Below are positions 50,328-60,028 of a stretch of 64,000 bases of DNA, piece after piece. The first letter of the stretch is position 1; each line of letters begins with the position of its first letter. The notes under the pieces are model-generated. The model worked only from the letters and a program-made list of their open reading frames with translations, did not search any database and was not told the origin of the DNA. The position numbers and the translations under genes were made by a program. This DNA is from Paenibacillus tritici (lineage in GTDB: Bacteria; Bacillota; Bacilli; Paenibacillales; Paenibacillaceae), in NCBI RefSeq assembly GCF_013204885.1, contig NZ_JABMKX010000010.1:124001-188000 (forward strand), given 5' to 3'.

Positions 50328-51707
50328 TTACACATCCATAGGTTTCTTGCGAATATACGAATTCATCGTCGTCTTCATCCACTGAAGGTCCTGGGCGTTA
50401 ATGAGTAGCCGCGGAAGCTTAACCTTCAGGTTGTATCTGATATTAAGAATAATGAACAGGAACCGCAGCACAGCCGATGAGAGCATAGCCACTCCGGCTC
50501 CGAACAATCCGAACTTCGGCACCAGCAGGAACAGCAGCGGAATCACGAGGATCAGGCCGACTCCCTGAAGGATGGATACGAACTTCGGCTTGCCCAGCGC
50601 CATGAACACCTGAGCCAGAATCAGCGTCCCGCCGCTGATGGTAACTTCCAGCAGCAGCAGGCGGAACACGGTGAGCGCGGTATTGAAATCCTTGCCGTAG
50701 AGCAGCGGGATGACAAACGGCGCTACCACCATCAGGAATACTGCACCAAGCAAAGTACAGGTAGTACTGATCCGGAAAGCCTTGAAGGTAAGGGCAACCG
50801 CTTCGTCCTTCGCCATCTCGGAGGCTTTCGGGAAGAGCACCACCGTTATGGAATTCGCGAAGAAGTTAACCATACGCGACAGGCTGACCGCTACCGCATA
50901 GAGCCCCAGATCCGCCGGTCTAAGCAGTCCGGCGATGATGATCTGGTCTATGTACACTGAGAACTGGCCGAGCAGATCATTACCGTATGAGCCCAGGCCG
51001 TAAGTAAATAATCTTTTGAAATTGCGGTAGGAATCCCGAAGCTTCACCTTGTAGGTCCGCAGCAGCAGGATGGTCATTCCAATGAACAACGGAACTGACG
51101 GGACCAGATAGGCCAGTGCGGTCGTATAAGGATTCATGTAGCCGGTCAGGATCAGAATGCCTATGGCTCCCAGTGTCAGCAGCGGCACCAGGTACCGCAT
51201 CCAGTTGAAGGTTTTGTAATCCCCTCTGAACTGGAAGGCCGCATTGTTAATCTGTGAGATTACAATCAGCGGGCAGAGGATCATGGACCACTGGGCGAAG
51301 ACCACTACCTCATGGCTGAAGGAGCCCAGCCAATAAGGGAGCACGAGTATCCCTACAGTCATTGCAAGGGTTCCGAACACAAGGCCGATCAGCAGGGCGA
51401 TTCTGTACAGCACCCCGGCCTCCTGCGGATTCTTCTTGGCGTTGTAGATCAGCGCCGAAGGAATGCCGAAGCTCATGCTGAACGCCAGGAACTGCGACCA
51501 GTTCACCATGGCGGTCTGTTCCCCCCGCCCGGCCGGACCGAGATAACGGGCGGTCAGCACACCGGTCAGCATATTGACCAGCAGGATCAGCACGCTGACG
51601 AACATTGTTTTGACAGCAGCCGAGCTATTGTCCTTACTCTTCGTGAATCTCCGGAAGGTGGACCATACCCTGTTAGCGGGAAGTGATTTGGCGTTCGACT
51701 GCTGCAT
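50328..51707 (-). CDS. Wzx-type polysaccharide flippase
   Basis: A 459-residue integral membrane protein of the MOP superfamily with about 12-14 helices. It would move the undecaprenyl-linked repeat unit across the membrane for polymerisation. The first helix pair reads FVSVLILLVNMLTGVLTARYLGPAGRGEQ, the usual Wzx start. A mid-protein loop (YGLGSYGNDLLGQFSVYIDQIIIAGLL) and PKASEMAKDEAVAL are also typical. I start at ATG 51707 with AAGGGAAC upstream. Its start lies inside the 3' end of the upstream polymerase-like gene (35-bp overlap). Confidence 0.9.
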   Translation of the reverse strand: MQQSNAKSLPANRVWSTFRRFTKSKDNSSAAVKTMFVSVLILLVNMLTGVLTARYLGPAGRGEQTAMVNWSQFLAFSMSFGIPSALIYNAKKNPQEAGVLYRIALLIGLVFGTLAMTVGILVLPYWLGSFSHEVVVFAQWSMILCPLIVISQINNAAFQFRGDYKTFNWMRYLVPLLTLGAIGILILTGYMNPYTTALAYLVPSVPLFIGMTILLLRTYKVKLRDSYRNFKRLFTYGLGSYGNDLLGQFSVYIDQIIIAGLLRPADLGLYAVAVSLSRMVNFFANSITVVLFPKASEMAKDEAVALTFKAFRISTTCTLLGAVFLMVVAPFVIPLLYGKDFNTALTVFRLLLLEVTISGGTLILAQVFMALGKPKFVSILQGVGLILVIPLLFLLVPKFGLFGAGVAMLSSAVLRFLFIILNIRYNLKVKLPRLLINAQDLQWMKTTMNSYIRKKPMDV

Positions 51708-53172
51708 GCGGTGTTCCCTTCTTTCTGCTCTGAGTAAACTCTTTGGCGCTGAGTCCAAGTCCGATCAGCATCCAGATCAGATATCCCTTAAGACCGGGAA
51801 AACCGTTATCTGATACCAGGCTTACCACAGCTCCCATCCATGCTGCCAGCGACAGCCTGGCGTAGGGCTGCAGCTCATTCTTACGTGTAACTCTGGCGCC
51901 TATCTCCTTGATGACTGCGCCCAGCGCGCCGAAGAAGAACAAGGCGCCGAGGACTCCGAAGGTAAGCAGCAGGGCGATGAAGCCGTTATCCATGTTGCCA
52001 TATTCGCCAAGCTCTCCGCCGTTGCCAAGCTTGGTACCCTGGCCGACACTGCCGATCCCCTGCCCCACCGGATTGCCTGCCACCATCGGGAGCATATTCG
52101 TCCAGAGGCTGAGACGTTCATTATAGGAGTGATCCTCCTGCACCGAGGTGAGCGTCTCGACCCGGGCCACCAGACCCTCTGCTCCAGGCAGCTTGGGAAC
52201 AATCCAGAAAAGCGCCGCGGCTACGAAGACCAGCTGAAGCAGAGACTTCCATTTGCCCTTGGAGGGAGAGGAAGCAATGTAGACCAGCAGCATCACCAGC
52301 AGGACCAGCCAAGCGGAGCGGACCAGCGTAGTCAGCAGGCAGACCACTACGAGCAGAACCCCGATCCAGCGCAGCGTGCCCTGCCATCTTTTCTCCAGAA
52401 TCATCGGCACCAGGGCAAAGACCAGGAAGGTTGCCGCCGGACCCGGAGAGTTCAGGGTCGAGAAGACCCGGATCTCCAGCGGATACGGAGTACCGATCGA
52501 GATCATATCCGCATTGCGCATCCAGAAGGCATCCCAGGGCGGAACGGTCAGATACTGCACAATCCCGTAGATCGCAACCAGCACGGCTATATTGGCAAAA
52601 GCGTACAGCAGCCGGTCTATATCCTTCGGCTTGAACGGCGTTACCGCGAAGAATGGAATCAGCAGCAGCGGTACGATGTAATTCGCCAGATCGTATACCG
52701 AGCCGATCCCATTCTTCGCCAGGCCGATGATCGCGCCGTAAGCCAGTGCGATGGAGAACAGCAGAATGATCCGGGTCGAAGATTTGCGAATCCGGTGAAT
52801 CTCCTTCAGTACCGGAATGGCTAAGGTAGCTCCGGTCAGCAGCGGTGCCAGACTGAGCAGGGATACGGAGTGATACACGCCTTCATACCAGTCGGCGATC
52901 CGCCGCAGTTCCGGGGCCACTGCCCAGATCAGCAAAGTGTACGGGATGAGCATCCGTGTATTCAGCAGGGCCAGCAGAAAGGCCGGAAAGAGGATACCTG
53001 CCAGAATGACACCCTGCAGACTGTTCGATGAGCTTAGCTTCGCACTGGCGAAGCCGATCAGCAGCGGCAGAATTACGGCTGCACCGCAGATCAAGGTCAT
53101 CATGGCTGCCGACTTCACGGCTGTTGCCGATGGAAGACTCAGACTATTCTCATCTCTGCTTAGCATCTTCAT
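51673..53172 (-). CDS. O-antigen ligase/polymerase-like membrane protein (first of two)
   Basis: A 499-residue protein with 11-13 helices and a large extracytoplasmic loop around residues 340-420 (VETLTSVQEDHSYNERLSLWTNMLPMVAGNPVGQGIGSVGQG), which fits the Wzy_C/WaaL family. That loop has the conserved RLSLW and G-x-G-x-G pattern. AGGAGGCAGGA precedes ATG 53172. It is the longer of two such proteins in the locus. One may polymerise the repeat unit, while the other may ligate or export a modification. Which is which cannot be told from sequence. Confidence 0.85.
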   Translation of the reverse strand: MKMLSRDENSLSLPSATAVKSAAMMTLICGAAVILPLLIGFASAKLSSSNSLQGVILAGILFPAFLLALLNTRMLIPYTLLIWAVAPELRRIADWYEGVYHSVSLLSLAPLLTGATLAIPVLKEIHRIRKSSTRIILLFSIALAYGAIIGLAKNGIGSVYDLANYIVPLLLIPFFAVTPFKPKDIDRLLYAFANIAVLVAIYGIVQYLTVPPWDAFWMRNADMISIGTPYPLEIRVFSTLNSPGPAATFLVFALVPMILEKRWQGTLRWIGVLLVVVCLLTTLVRSAWLVLLVMLLVYIASSPSKGKWKSLLQLVFVAAALFWIVPKLPGAEGLVARVETLTSVQEDHSYNERLSLWTNMLPMVAGNPVGQGIGSVGQGTKLGNGGELGEYGNMDNGFIALLLTFGVLGALFFFGALGAVIKEIGARVTRKNELQPYARLSLAAWMGAVVSLVSDNGFPGLKGYLIWMLIGLGLSAKEFTQSRKKGTPHAAVERQITSR

Positions 53173-53201
53173 TCCTGCCTCCTGTCTCCGCCGCTTTCGC
53201 T

Positions 53202-53975
53202 TCAATCTGTACTGCTGTTCTTCACTTTATCCCGTTTGCGCAGCTCCTTGAGCAGCAGCACCAGGAACTGGGCATCGTCGACCAGGTATCTCTTCCAGAG
53301 CCGGCCCGGCTCCTGGCTAAGCCGCCAGAGCCATTCCATTCCCGTTCTCTGCATGAAATACGGTGCCCGTTTCACCGAGCCTGACAGGAAGTCGAAGGTT
53401 GCGCCCACACCGATCGAGATCGGCGCCTGATAGGAGGTATAGTGACGATAGATCCATTTCTCCTGCTTCGGCGCTCCCACGCCTACGAACACAATATCCG
53501 GCTGGCTCTCGGTCAGCATCCGGATAATCCGCTGGTTCTCTTCTTCGTTGTGCTCAAAGCCGTAGGAAGGAGAATAACAGCCGACAACATTGATGCCCGG
53601 GAAGGCTGCCTTCAGATTCTTCGTTGCCTGCTCTGCGACGCCTTCGGCGGCCCCCAGGAAGAACAACCGGTATTGTCTTTGTTCAAATGCGTTACCCAGC
53701 TGGCTGAACAGATCAGCCCCGGATACCTTTTGCTTCAGCGGCTTACCGAGCATCTTGGACGCCCAGATCAGCGGCATTCCGTCGGCTACAACAGCCCCTG
53801 CTTCGGAATAGACCTCCCGAAACTCTTTGTCCTTGCGGAGCTTGATCACATGATCGACATTGCAGGTCAGGATGTAGGATTGGCTCCTTTCCTGAATGGT
53901 TCTGTCTATGTAATCAAGCAGGTCCATGAAATCATAGTTATCGAAATTGACATCGAACATATTCACTTGGTTCAT
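53202..53975 (-). CDS. WecG/TagA/CpsF-family glycosyltransferase (GT26)
   Basis: A 257-residue GT26 enzyme that adds the second sugar to a polyprenyl-linked primer, as TagA and WecG do. Signature pieces are TCNVDHVIKLRKDKEFREVYSEAGAVVADGMPLIWASKMLG with the catalytic-region Asp, GAAEGVAEQATKNLKAAFPG, and PDIVFVGVGAPKQEKWIYRHY. Start ATG 53975 overlaps the polymerase stop by four bases, and its ribosome site is weak, consistent with coupling. The acceptor is probably the lipid-linked sugar made by the initiating transferase at 56.3 kb. Confidence 0.9.
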   Translation of the reverse strand: MNQVNMFDVNFDNYDFMDLLDYIDRTIQERSQSYILTCNVDHVIKLRKDKEFREVYSEAGAVVADGMPLIWASKMLGKPLKQKVSGADLFSQLGNAFEQRQYRLFFLGAAEGVAEQATKNLKAAFPGINVVGCYSPSYGFEHNEEENQRIIRMLTESQPDIVFVGVGAPKQEKWIYRHYTSYQAPISIGVGATFDFLSGSVKRAPYFMQRTGMEWLWRLSQEPGRLWKRYLVDDAQFLVLLLKELRKRDKVKNSSTD

Positions 53976-55318
53976 CGTATCACTTCTTTTTGTGGGGAAT
54001 CGGCCAGCTGTGAAGATCGATACAGGCAGTTCAGGTACCAACAGAACGGAATGATGAATTGGACCGTCGACAGCGTGTTATCCGTGAAAGAGTAGATCAG
54101 AAAAGCTGCAATAAAGAGCAGATAATAAGGTTTCACCGCTGGCAAAAGCACCCTGTACACCAGAATAAACACAGCGAGTAAAGACAGCAGCAGCAGAATG
54201 GCACCGATGTATCCTCCGTCGTAGTAGAAGCGGATATACTCATTGTGAGGAACAACAAACCCGCCGTACAGCGTTCCGTCATTCGCCACCGTTACCGCTC
54301 CAAGCCCCCGCCCGGCATAAGGTGAATCCGCGGCTTTGTTCAAAAAGTACTCCCAGGCCTCCGCCCGTCCCGACAGGTCTATCCCGGTCTCGGTCGTCCG
54401 TTCAAAGGAGCGCTTCTTGATGTTGTCCAGCTGCATGTATACGGCCGAGGTAATGACCAGCAGCGAACACAGCAGCGGGATCAGAAATTTCTTCTTGCCC
54501 TTCAGGAAGGCGCGGGAGATATCGTAGAAATAATAGAGTACCATCAGCACCAGAGCCAGAATCGGCCCCCGTGTCCCCGTGATCACCAGAATGAAGAAAT
54601 TCAGACCCAGCATGATGTAATTGAACCGGATATACTGCGGGCTGCGTTTGATCTCAATGAATGCGATCGCTACTCCCATGAAGGCCAGCATAGCCAGGTG
54701 GGGCGGAATGTTCGCCCCCTGCACCCGCACCGCGCCTGTGAACTCAACAGCTACAAGTGAATGCAAGTTCGCAGCCTGCAGAACCACGCCCAGTAACATG
54801 CTGACCAGAGGCAGCAGGGTAATGATCCGGATCTGCTTCTCGGCTACTTCCTTCTTCCAGTTGATCAGCAGCAGGACGAAGGGCAGGGACAATCCGATGA
54901 AGGCTTTGACTGCAATCGACGCGCTCATCTCCGGCAGCCAGATCGAGAAGCTGAAGGTGAGGAGAATCAGGGCCAGCATAGCCCATAAGGGAGGACTGAG
55001 ACGGAACTTCAGACCATTGACCAGAATACACGGCACGAGCAGCATCAGAATAACCAGCTTGTAGAGCGACAGGATTTCGATACCGAACATACTGCCGCTG
55101 AACAAAAAGTTAATGGATACCGCCGTAGTCAGCAGAACGAAATAGCTGATCAGTTCGGGGCGTGACAGAGACGCTACCAGCAACAGAATGAGAAGTACGG
55201 CTGCTACCGCAATTACCGGCTGGAAGATGACGGCTGTTCCCAGGAACAGTGCAGATACGAGATAGAGCATTCCGTATGGCAAAATATTTATTTTGGAGCC
55301 CCACTCAAAGTTAGTCAT
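53972..55318 (-). CDS. O-antigen ligase/polymerase-like membrane protein (second of two)
   Basis: A 448-residue polytopic protein of the Wzy/WaaL superfamily. It has about 11 helices, with clusters such as LLILLLVASLSRPELISYFVLLTTAVSINFLF, and an extracytoplasmic loop TETGIDLSGRAEAWEYFLNKAADSPYAGRGLGAVT that carries the Wzy_C-like RxxxWEYF and GRGLG features, followed by VPHNEYIRFYYDGG. GGGAGGG precedes ATG 55318. I consider it the likelier EPS polymerase, because the VPHNEY motif is common in such enzymes, but the second protein downstream is equally placed. Confidence 0.87.
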   Translation of the reverse strand: MTNFEWGSKINILPYGMLYLVSALFLGTAVIFQPVIAVAAVLLILLLVASLSRPELISYFVLLTTAVSINFLFSGSMFGIEILSLYKLVILMLLVPCILVNGLKFRLSPPLWAMLALILLTFSFSIWLPEMSASIAVKAFIGLSLPFVLLLINWKKEVAEKQIRIITLLPLVSMLLGVVLQAANLHSLVAVEFTGAVRVQGANIPPHLAMLAFMGVAIAFIEIKRSPQYIRFNYIMLGLNFFILVITGTRGPILALVLMVLYYFYDISRAFLKGKKKFLIPLLCSLLVITSAVYMQLDNIKKRSFERTTETGIDLSGRAEAWEYFLNKAADSPYAGRGLGAVTVANDGTLYGGFVVPHNEYIRFYYDGGYIGAILLLLSLLAVFILVYRVLLPAVKPYYLLFIAAFLIYSFTDNTLSTVQFIIPFCWYLNCLYRSSQLADSPQKEVIR

Positions 55319-55332
55319 CTCTCGCCCTCCCC

Positions 55333-56274
55333 TCACCCCGCTGCGGATTCCCTCTTCCGGTTCCAGATCATATGGAGAGTTCCGCGAATACTCTCCAGCC
55401 GGCACTTATTGAGCAGCTTTCTTCCCTTACTGCGGGAGAGAACGGAGTCAGCCAGGATGTAGATGACTTTGGCTCCTGTTTTTCCCAGCAGCAGCAGGTG
55501 ATCCTTCATCCCTTCGCTTTTCATGGCGTTCGATATGCCTTGGCTGTAGTACCGCTTCATGATCCAGTCCTCCGTCAGACGGTTCGCCGGAACGAAATGA
55601 TCGACCTCCATCTCAGGATGGTAGAGGATAGAATGTCCCTCCTGCTGCAGCTGGCTGAACAGCCAGGTCTCCTCACCCGAGAGCAGCGAGTCGCCTTTGC
55701 GGCCCAGCTCCAGCGGGAACAGGCTGATATCGAACACCGGCTTGCGCATCGCCATATTGGCGCCGCAGGGATGAAGCCGCTTCGGATATTCTCTGATCCG
55801 GTTGCCCAGATCAACAATCGTGTAAGGAAGCTCGAACGGCTTAATCAGCCAATCCGGGCGTTTGCTCTCGAAGATCGGAGCGATTTTGCCGCCCATAGCC
55901 ATCACTTCCGGCTTAGCCGCAAATGTGCTGACAATGGTCGAAATCCAGGTCCGGCAAGGAATCGCATCATCATCCAGAAAAGCAATGAGCTGCGATTTGG
56001 AAGCCAGAATGCCCGTATTGCGGGCTGCTGACAGCCCTTGAACCGGCTCCAGCAGATAACGGATATCCATATCATTACCATAGGTCCCGATGAACCCCTT
56101 GATAGCGGCCGCCGTATCATCCGTAGACTGATTATCCACCACGATGATTTCGGCCTGGTGCAAATTCTCCAGCGGCAGCAGCGAGTGAAGAGTCTTAACC
56201 AGCAGAGCTGACCGGTTATAGGTGCAAATGATAATGGAAATCTCAGGTACATCTCCGTGTACAAACATCGGCAT
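55333..56274 (-). CDS. GT2-family glycosyltransferase
   Basis: A 313-residue GT-A enzyme: EISIIICTYNRSALLVKTLHSL, AEIIVVDNQSTDDTAAAIKGF and the metal motif IAFLDDDAIPCRTWI (D-D-D) bind the nucleotide sugar. GLSAARNTGILASKSQ is typical of the family. The C-terminus holds SGEETWLFSQLQQEG, a common catalytic-base region (G-E-E). The start is ambiguous between ATG 56274 and ATG 56268. The former has GGGAATTGGG upstream. It follows the initiating transferase directly. Confidence 0.87.
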   Translation of the reverse strand: MPMFVHGDVPEISIIICTYNRSALLVKTLHSLLPLENLHQAEIIVVDNQSTDDTAAAIKGFIGTYGNDMDIRYLLEPVQGLSAARNTGILASKSQLIAFLDDDAIPCRTWISTIVSTFAAKPEVMAMGGKIAPIFESKRPDWLIKPFELPYTIVDLGNRIREYPKRLHPCGANMAMRKPVFDISLFPLELGRKGDSLLSGEETWLFSQLQQEGHSILYHPEMEVDHFVPANRLTEDWIMKRYYSQGISNAMKSEGMKDHLLLLGKTGAKVIYILADSVLSRSKGRKLLNKCRLESIRGTLHMIWNRKRESAAG

Positions 56275-56292
56275 CACCCAATTCCCATATTT

Positions 56293-56976
56293 TTAATACG
56301 CATTTTTGGAACCGAGCAGCATCAGGGCAGTCTTGACAATGATCTTCAGATCCAGCATCGTGCTCCGCATATGGATGTACGTCAGATCCAGTTGAACCAT
56401 CTCGTCAAAGCCGACACTGTTTCTGGCGTTCACCTGCCAGTAGCCGGTGCAGCCTGGCGTAACCATCAGCCGCTGCTTGTCGTATTCCGTATACTGCTCC
56501 ACCTCTTCAACGAGCGGAGGACGGGGACCTACGAGACTCATATGGCCCATCAGCACGTTCCAGAGCTGCGGCAGTTCATCAATACTTGTCTTGCGCAGGA
56601 ATCTTCCGATCCGTGTAATGCGGGGATCATTCTTGATTTTGAACATCGCTCCGCTTACTTCGTTATACGCCATGAGATTCGCCTTCAGCTCCTCGGCATT
56701 GGAGACCATAGATCTGAACTTGTACATGGGGAACTGCTTCTCGTCCTTGCCTACCCGATTCTGGCGGAAGAACACTTTGCCCTTCGGGTCCTCCAGCTTA
56801 ATCAGGACAGCCACCACTGCGAACAGCGGTAACAGGAACAGAAGACCCAGGGCGGAGAAAAGGATGTCAATCATCCGCTTCATGACCAGATAGGATTCCA
56901 TTCCCTTTCCTTCATTGGCATGCAGCATGTAAAGTTTCGGCAGGACGGCCTCGTAGTCTTCCGGCAGTTTTTGCAT
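56293..56976 (-). CDS. Undecaprenyl-phosphate sugar phosphotransferase (initiating transferase)
   Basis: A 227-residue enzyme that transfers a sugar-1-phosphate onto undecaprenyl phosphate, the first committed step of EPS repeat-unit assembly. A single membrane segment (KRMIDILFSALGLLFLLPLFAVVAVLIKLED) precedes the catalytic domain, with FRQNRVGKDEKQFPMYKFRSM, TSIDELPQLWNVLMGHMSLVGPRPPL and TPGCTGYWQVNARNS. It is the short, monotopic form without the extra N-terminal helices of WbaP. I prefer ATG 56976, eight bases after AGGAG, to ATG 56982. Glucose or galactose is the probable sugar. Confidence 0.93.
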   Translation of the reverse strand: MQKLPEDYEAVLPKLYMLHANEGKGMESYLVMKRMIDILFSALGLLFLLPLFAVVAVLIKLEDPKGKVFFRQNRVGKDEKQFPMYKFRSMVSNAEELKANLMAYNEVSGAMFKIKNDPRITRIGRFLRKTSIDELPQLWNVLMGHMSLVGPRPPLVEEVEQYTEYDKQRLMVTPGCTGYWQVNARNSVGFDEMVQLDLTYIHMRSTMLDLKIIVKTALMLLGSKNAY

Positions 56977-57050
56977 GCTCATCTCTCCTCACTTCTCCTT
57001 AAAGGTTTATGCAGCATTTGGGAGCCATTCCCGCATCCGGGTTGACCGGC

Positions 57051-57941
57051 TTAGCTGCTGAGTGTGGTCTGTTCCGCTTTTTTCAGCCATTCCGCCATAG
57101 CATCCATGACCTGATAGCGTAAATCCTCGCTCGCAAGGGCAAATTCCAGTGTGGTCAAAATATAGCCCAGCCGTTCACCGACATCATATCTTGTACCGTC
57201 AAAGTTATAAGCATAGACACGTTCGCTCTGGTTCAGCTTCTGGATGGCATCCGTAAGCTGAATCTCGCCGCCGGCGCCCTTCTCCTGAAGGTCCAGATAT
57301 TTGAAGATCTTCGGGGTGAAAACATACCGGCCCATGATCGCCAGATTGGAAGGCGCTGTTCCAAGCGCAGGCTTCTCTACGAAATTGTTAACCCGGTAGA
57401 GCCGTCCGTCCTGCAGATCCGGTTCGATAATCCCGTAGCGGTTCGTGAATTCATCAGGAATGACCTGAACCCCGATCACCGAATTCTGCGTTTCCTCATA
57501 CTGGTCAATAAGCTGCTTCAGGCAAGGGACCGCGCCGGTTACAATATCATCGCCGAGCATGACGCCGAACGGCTCATCGCCGATGAACCGTCTGGCACAC
57601 CATACGGCATGTCCCAGACCCTTCGGCTCCTTTTGCCGGATATAGTGAATTTCAACCTTGGAGGACCGTTGAACCTCCTTGAGCAGCTCCAGCTTGCCGT
57701 CTTCCAGCAGTCTGGATTCAAGTTCAAAGGCGTTGTCGAAATGATCCTCAATCGCCCGTTTGCCTTTACCGGTAACAATGATGATGTCTTCGATCCCGGA
57801 AGCAATGGCTTCCTCTACGATGTACTGGATCGTTGGTTTGTTGATAATGGGCAGCATTTCCTTAGGCATAGCTTTAGTAGCCGGAAGGAAACGTGTGCCT
57901 AACCCGGCCGCCGGGATAATTACCTTTTTTACCTTTTTCAT
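57051..57941 (-). CDS. galU: UTP-glucose-1-phosphate uridylyltransferase
   Basis: GalU makes UDP-glucose from glucose-1-phosphate and UTP, the precursor of the initiating sugar and of UDP-glucuronate made by Ugd. The 296-residue protein has [28 protein letters not shown] at the N-terminus, [19 protein letters not shown], and [20 protein letters not shown], all standard for the family. The start is ATG 57941 with GGGAGG upstream. It lies between the CpsD-like ATPase and the initiating transferase. Confidence 0.95.
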   Translation of the reverse strand: MKKVKKVIIPAAGLGTRFLPATKAMPKEMLPIINKPTIQYIVEEAIASGIEDIIIVTGKGKRAIEDHFDNAFELESRLLEDGKLELLKEVQRSSKVEIHYIRQKEPKGLGHAVWCARRFIGDEPFGVMLGDDIVTGAVPCLKQLIDQYEETQNSVIGVQVIPDEFTNRYGIIEPDLQDGRLYRVNNFVEKPALGTAPSNLAIMGRYVFTPKIFKYLDLQEKGAGGEIQLTDAIQKLNQSERVYAYNFDGTRYDVGERLGYILTTLEFALASEDLRYQVMDAMAEWLKKAEQTTLSS

Positions 57942-57987
57942 CACACATACCTCCCAAGTAGTATCATTCACATGCCGATTCCGTGTT

Positions 57988-58629
57988 CTATTTGGTCTGG
58001 TTCATCGCTATCCCAAGAATCCTTACACCTGTCTGCTCCATGAGGCCCTTCAGCTTGCGGAGAGATTCACGCTTCGTTCTGCCGTGTCTGGCGACAATGA
58101 TCACCCCGTCCGAGAGCGGGGCCAGAATCCGTGCATCACTGTAATCCACCGCCTGTGGCGAATCCAGCAGAATCAGATCAAAGCTGGCCTTCAGTTCCTC
58201 CAGCAGCCCGGCCATCTTCTCACTGCCGAGCAGGTCCGGCGGACTGACATGGGTGATTCCGGCAGGAATCACGGCCAGATTCGCCAGGCTGCCATAGACA
58301 GCAATATCCTTGGCTTCTTCGTAGCCGCTTAAGTAAGCGGCCAGCCCTTGGCTGCCTTCCACATCGAACACGCTGTGCAGGCCGGGCTTCCGCAGGTTGC
58401 AATCCACCACCGCCACCTTCTTGCCATCCTGGACGAAGGATACCGCCAGATTGGAGAGGATCGTTGTCTTGCCTTCGCCGCCTTCAGCAGAAGTGAAGAG
58501 CAGCACCTGTCCGCCTGCGCCCTTCAGCAACCCGAGCTGGCGGATATAGGTACGCAGCGAGCGGAAGGATTCGGAGACATGCGAGGACGGGTTCATGTCT
58601 GTAATTAGACTTCTATTCAGCCGTAACAT
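57988..58629 (-). CDS. CpsD/CapB-like ATPase with altered kinase motifs
   Basis: A 213-residue BY-kinase-family ATPase that partners the Wzz-like membrane protein to set chain length and export. Walker A is intact ([10 protein letters not shown], residues 47-56). Walker A', usually DxDxR, reads VVDCNLRKP, so the second Asp is Asn78. Walker B ends LLDSPQ where DSPP is usual. The protein stops at GIAMNQTK with no C-terminal tyrosine cluster, the normal autophosphorylation site. ATG 58629 has GGGGAGGG upstream and overlaps the Wzz gene. It may be a non-phosphorylating regulator rather than a true tyrosine kinase. Confidence 0.85.
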   Translation of the reverse strand: MLRLNRSLITDMNPSSHVSESFRSLRTYIRQLGLLKGAGGQVLLFTSAEGGEGKTTILSNLAVSFVQDGKKVAVVDCNLRKPGLHSVFDVEGSQGLAAYLSGYEEAKDIAVYGSLANLAVIPAGITHVSPPDLLGSEKMAGLLEELKASFDLILLDSPQAVDYSDARILAPLSDGVIIVARHGRTKRESLRKLKGLMEQTGVRILGIAMNQTK

Positions 58630-59353
58630 ATTTGCCCTCCCCTACTCTTGCCTTGTCGTTGGCCGCTTTGCCTAAATCGCGTTTCCGGATCGCCGGGATA
58701 CTGGCAATGACCGGGATGCCAAGATCGAATTCGGCTTCCTTCTCGTTTCTCAGTGTACCGTTGAGCGTCTCCATCAGCAGAATGATGCCGACCGCTGCCA
58801 TCAGTGAAACTACGAAGCTGATGAGAATGTTCATGGTCGATCCGCCGTTGACCGGCAGAGGCTGTGCTGTAGGATCAGCCGGGGTGAGGAACGTTACATT
58901 ATCCAGGTTCATCAGTGCCGGCAGGCTGCGGATGAACGTCTGCGAGACCGCATTTACTATAGTAGCTGCGGTAGCGTAGTTGTCATCCTCCACGCTCAGG
59001 TTGATCACCTGGCTTTTATCCGAGGATTTGATCTGCAGCTTGGCGGCCAGTTGGCCCGCTGTCAGGCCGAATTCCGGATGCTCCGCGATGACACTCTTCA
59101 TAATCGTTGGTGACTTCATGATTTCCTTATAGCTCTCGATGAGGTTAAGACTGAAGTTCAGTGCGTTGAGATTATTGCTCTCGGGGACATTTACAACATT
59201 GTTGACCAGTAGCTGTCCAGAGGCGGAGTAGACGGGTGCAACGAAGTTTTTGCTGACATAGAAGGTGGTGGCGCAGGAGATAAGCACAAACACCATGATT
59301 AACCATAATTTTTTCTTTATCAGGTTAATGTAATCCAGAATCGTCTTTTCCAC
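58613..59353 (-). CDS. Wzz/YveK-type chain-length and export regulator
   Basis: The first gene of the EPS operon encodes a 246-residue polysaccharide co-polymerase. Two membrane helices (LWLIMVFVLISCATTFYVS and MNILISFVVSLMAAVGIILLM) flank an extracytoplasmic Wzz domain with PESNNLNALNFSLNLIESYKEIMKSPTIM. The short cytoplasmic tail, after the second helix, should bind the CpsD-like ATPase encoded next. I use GTG 59353, because GGAAGGAGGG stands seven bases upstream. The ATG at 59395 has no ribosome site. Confidence 0.9.
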   Translation of the reverse strand: MEKTILDYINLIKKKLWLIMVFVLISCATTFYVSKNFVAPVYSASGQLLVNNVVNVPESNNLNALNFSLNLIESYKEIMKSPTIMKSVIAEHPEFGLTAGQLAAKLQIKSSDKSQVINLSVEDDNYATAATIVNAVSQTFIRSLPALMNLDNVTFLTPADPTAQPLPVNGGSTMNILISFVVSLMAAVGIILLMETLNGTLRNEKEAEFDLGIPVIASIPAIRKRDLGKAANDKARVGEGKYVTAE

Positions 59354-60028
59354 AGTAACCCTCCTTCCGCTTGTGTTCGTTTTGAAAGCAATCATGAAAG
59401 TTTCAGATGTCTTGCTATAATTCTAACAATGCGCAGCATTTATCACATGCCCCCTAGCATCACTTTACACTTCACTTTCGAGTAACCCCGTTTGGTTCGA
59501 TTGAGGGGGCGGATGGTATACTTTAGTACCATATGACTGGAAAATACTAACACCAACTGTGAGCCATACCGACTCCAGGTGTAACAGTGAGTGGTTTGAG
59601 CGCCCGGATCATGGGCAGCTCATGTTAATTTTCAGAGCGAATATACAGGCCTCATTCACCCAGGCTTCATTCACTCCGGCCAGGATGCGTGTACTAGAAC
59701 ACAAGTGGAAACGGTACCGCCCTTCAGAAGGACGGTACCGTTTCAGCGAGAAATAGAAGGATAAGTTATCGTGTGCAACCTATAAATTCTTATATTTCAA
59801 ATAACCCCGCAGAGCAGAGCCTTATCTTCATTAACGAATCCCAAGAACCAGACGCCTTAACTAATTAAACAAACTAAACAAACTAAACATAACATCCTAC
59901 ACCCTGCGAATGATTGGCTGAAGCTAGACGCAGGTATTACAGCCTTCAAGTAACTCGGGGGTTGTTCCATTTGGACTGATTCCCTCCTATAGGCCGCGTG
60001 ATGGGGCTAGTCCGAATCCGGGGGAATC
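59354..60028. other. Leader region upstream of the EPS operon
   Basis: No gene is convincing here. It contains a dyad GGTACTAAAGTATACC near 59514-59530 (minus-strand reading). A perfect 12-bp hairpin GAAACGGTACCG / CGGTACCGTTTC lies at 59708-59744 with additional CCTT/AAGG pairing in its loop, possibly a terminator without a T tract. A TAAACAAAC unit is repeated three times near 59864-59890. The EPS promoter presumably lies between 59354 and 59700, but I could not fix its boxes. Confidence 0.5.
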
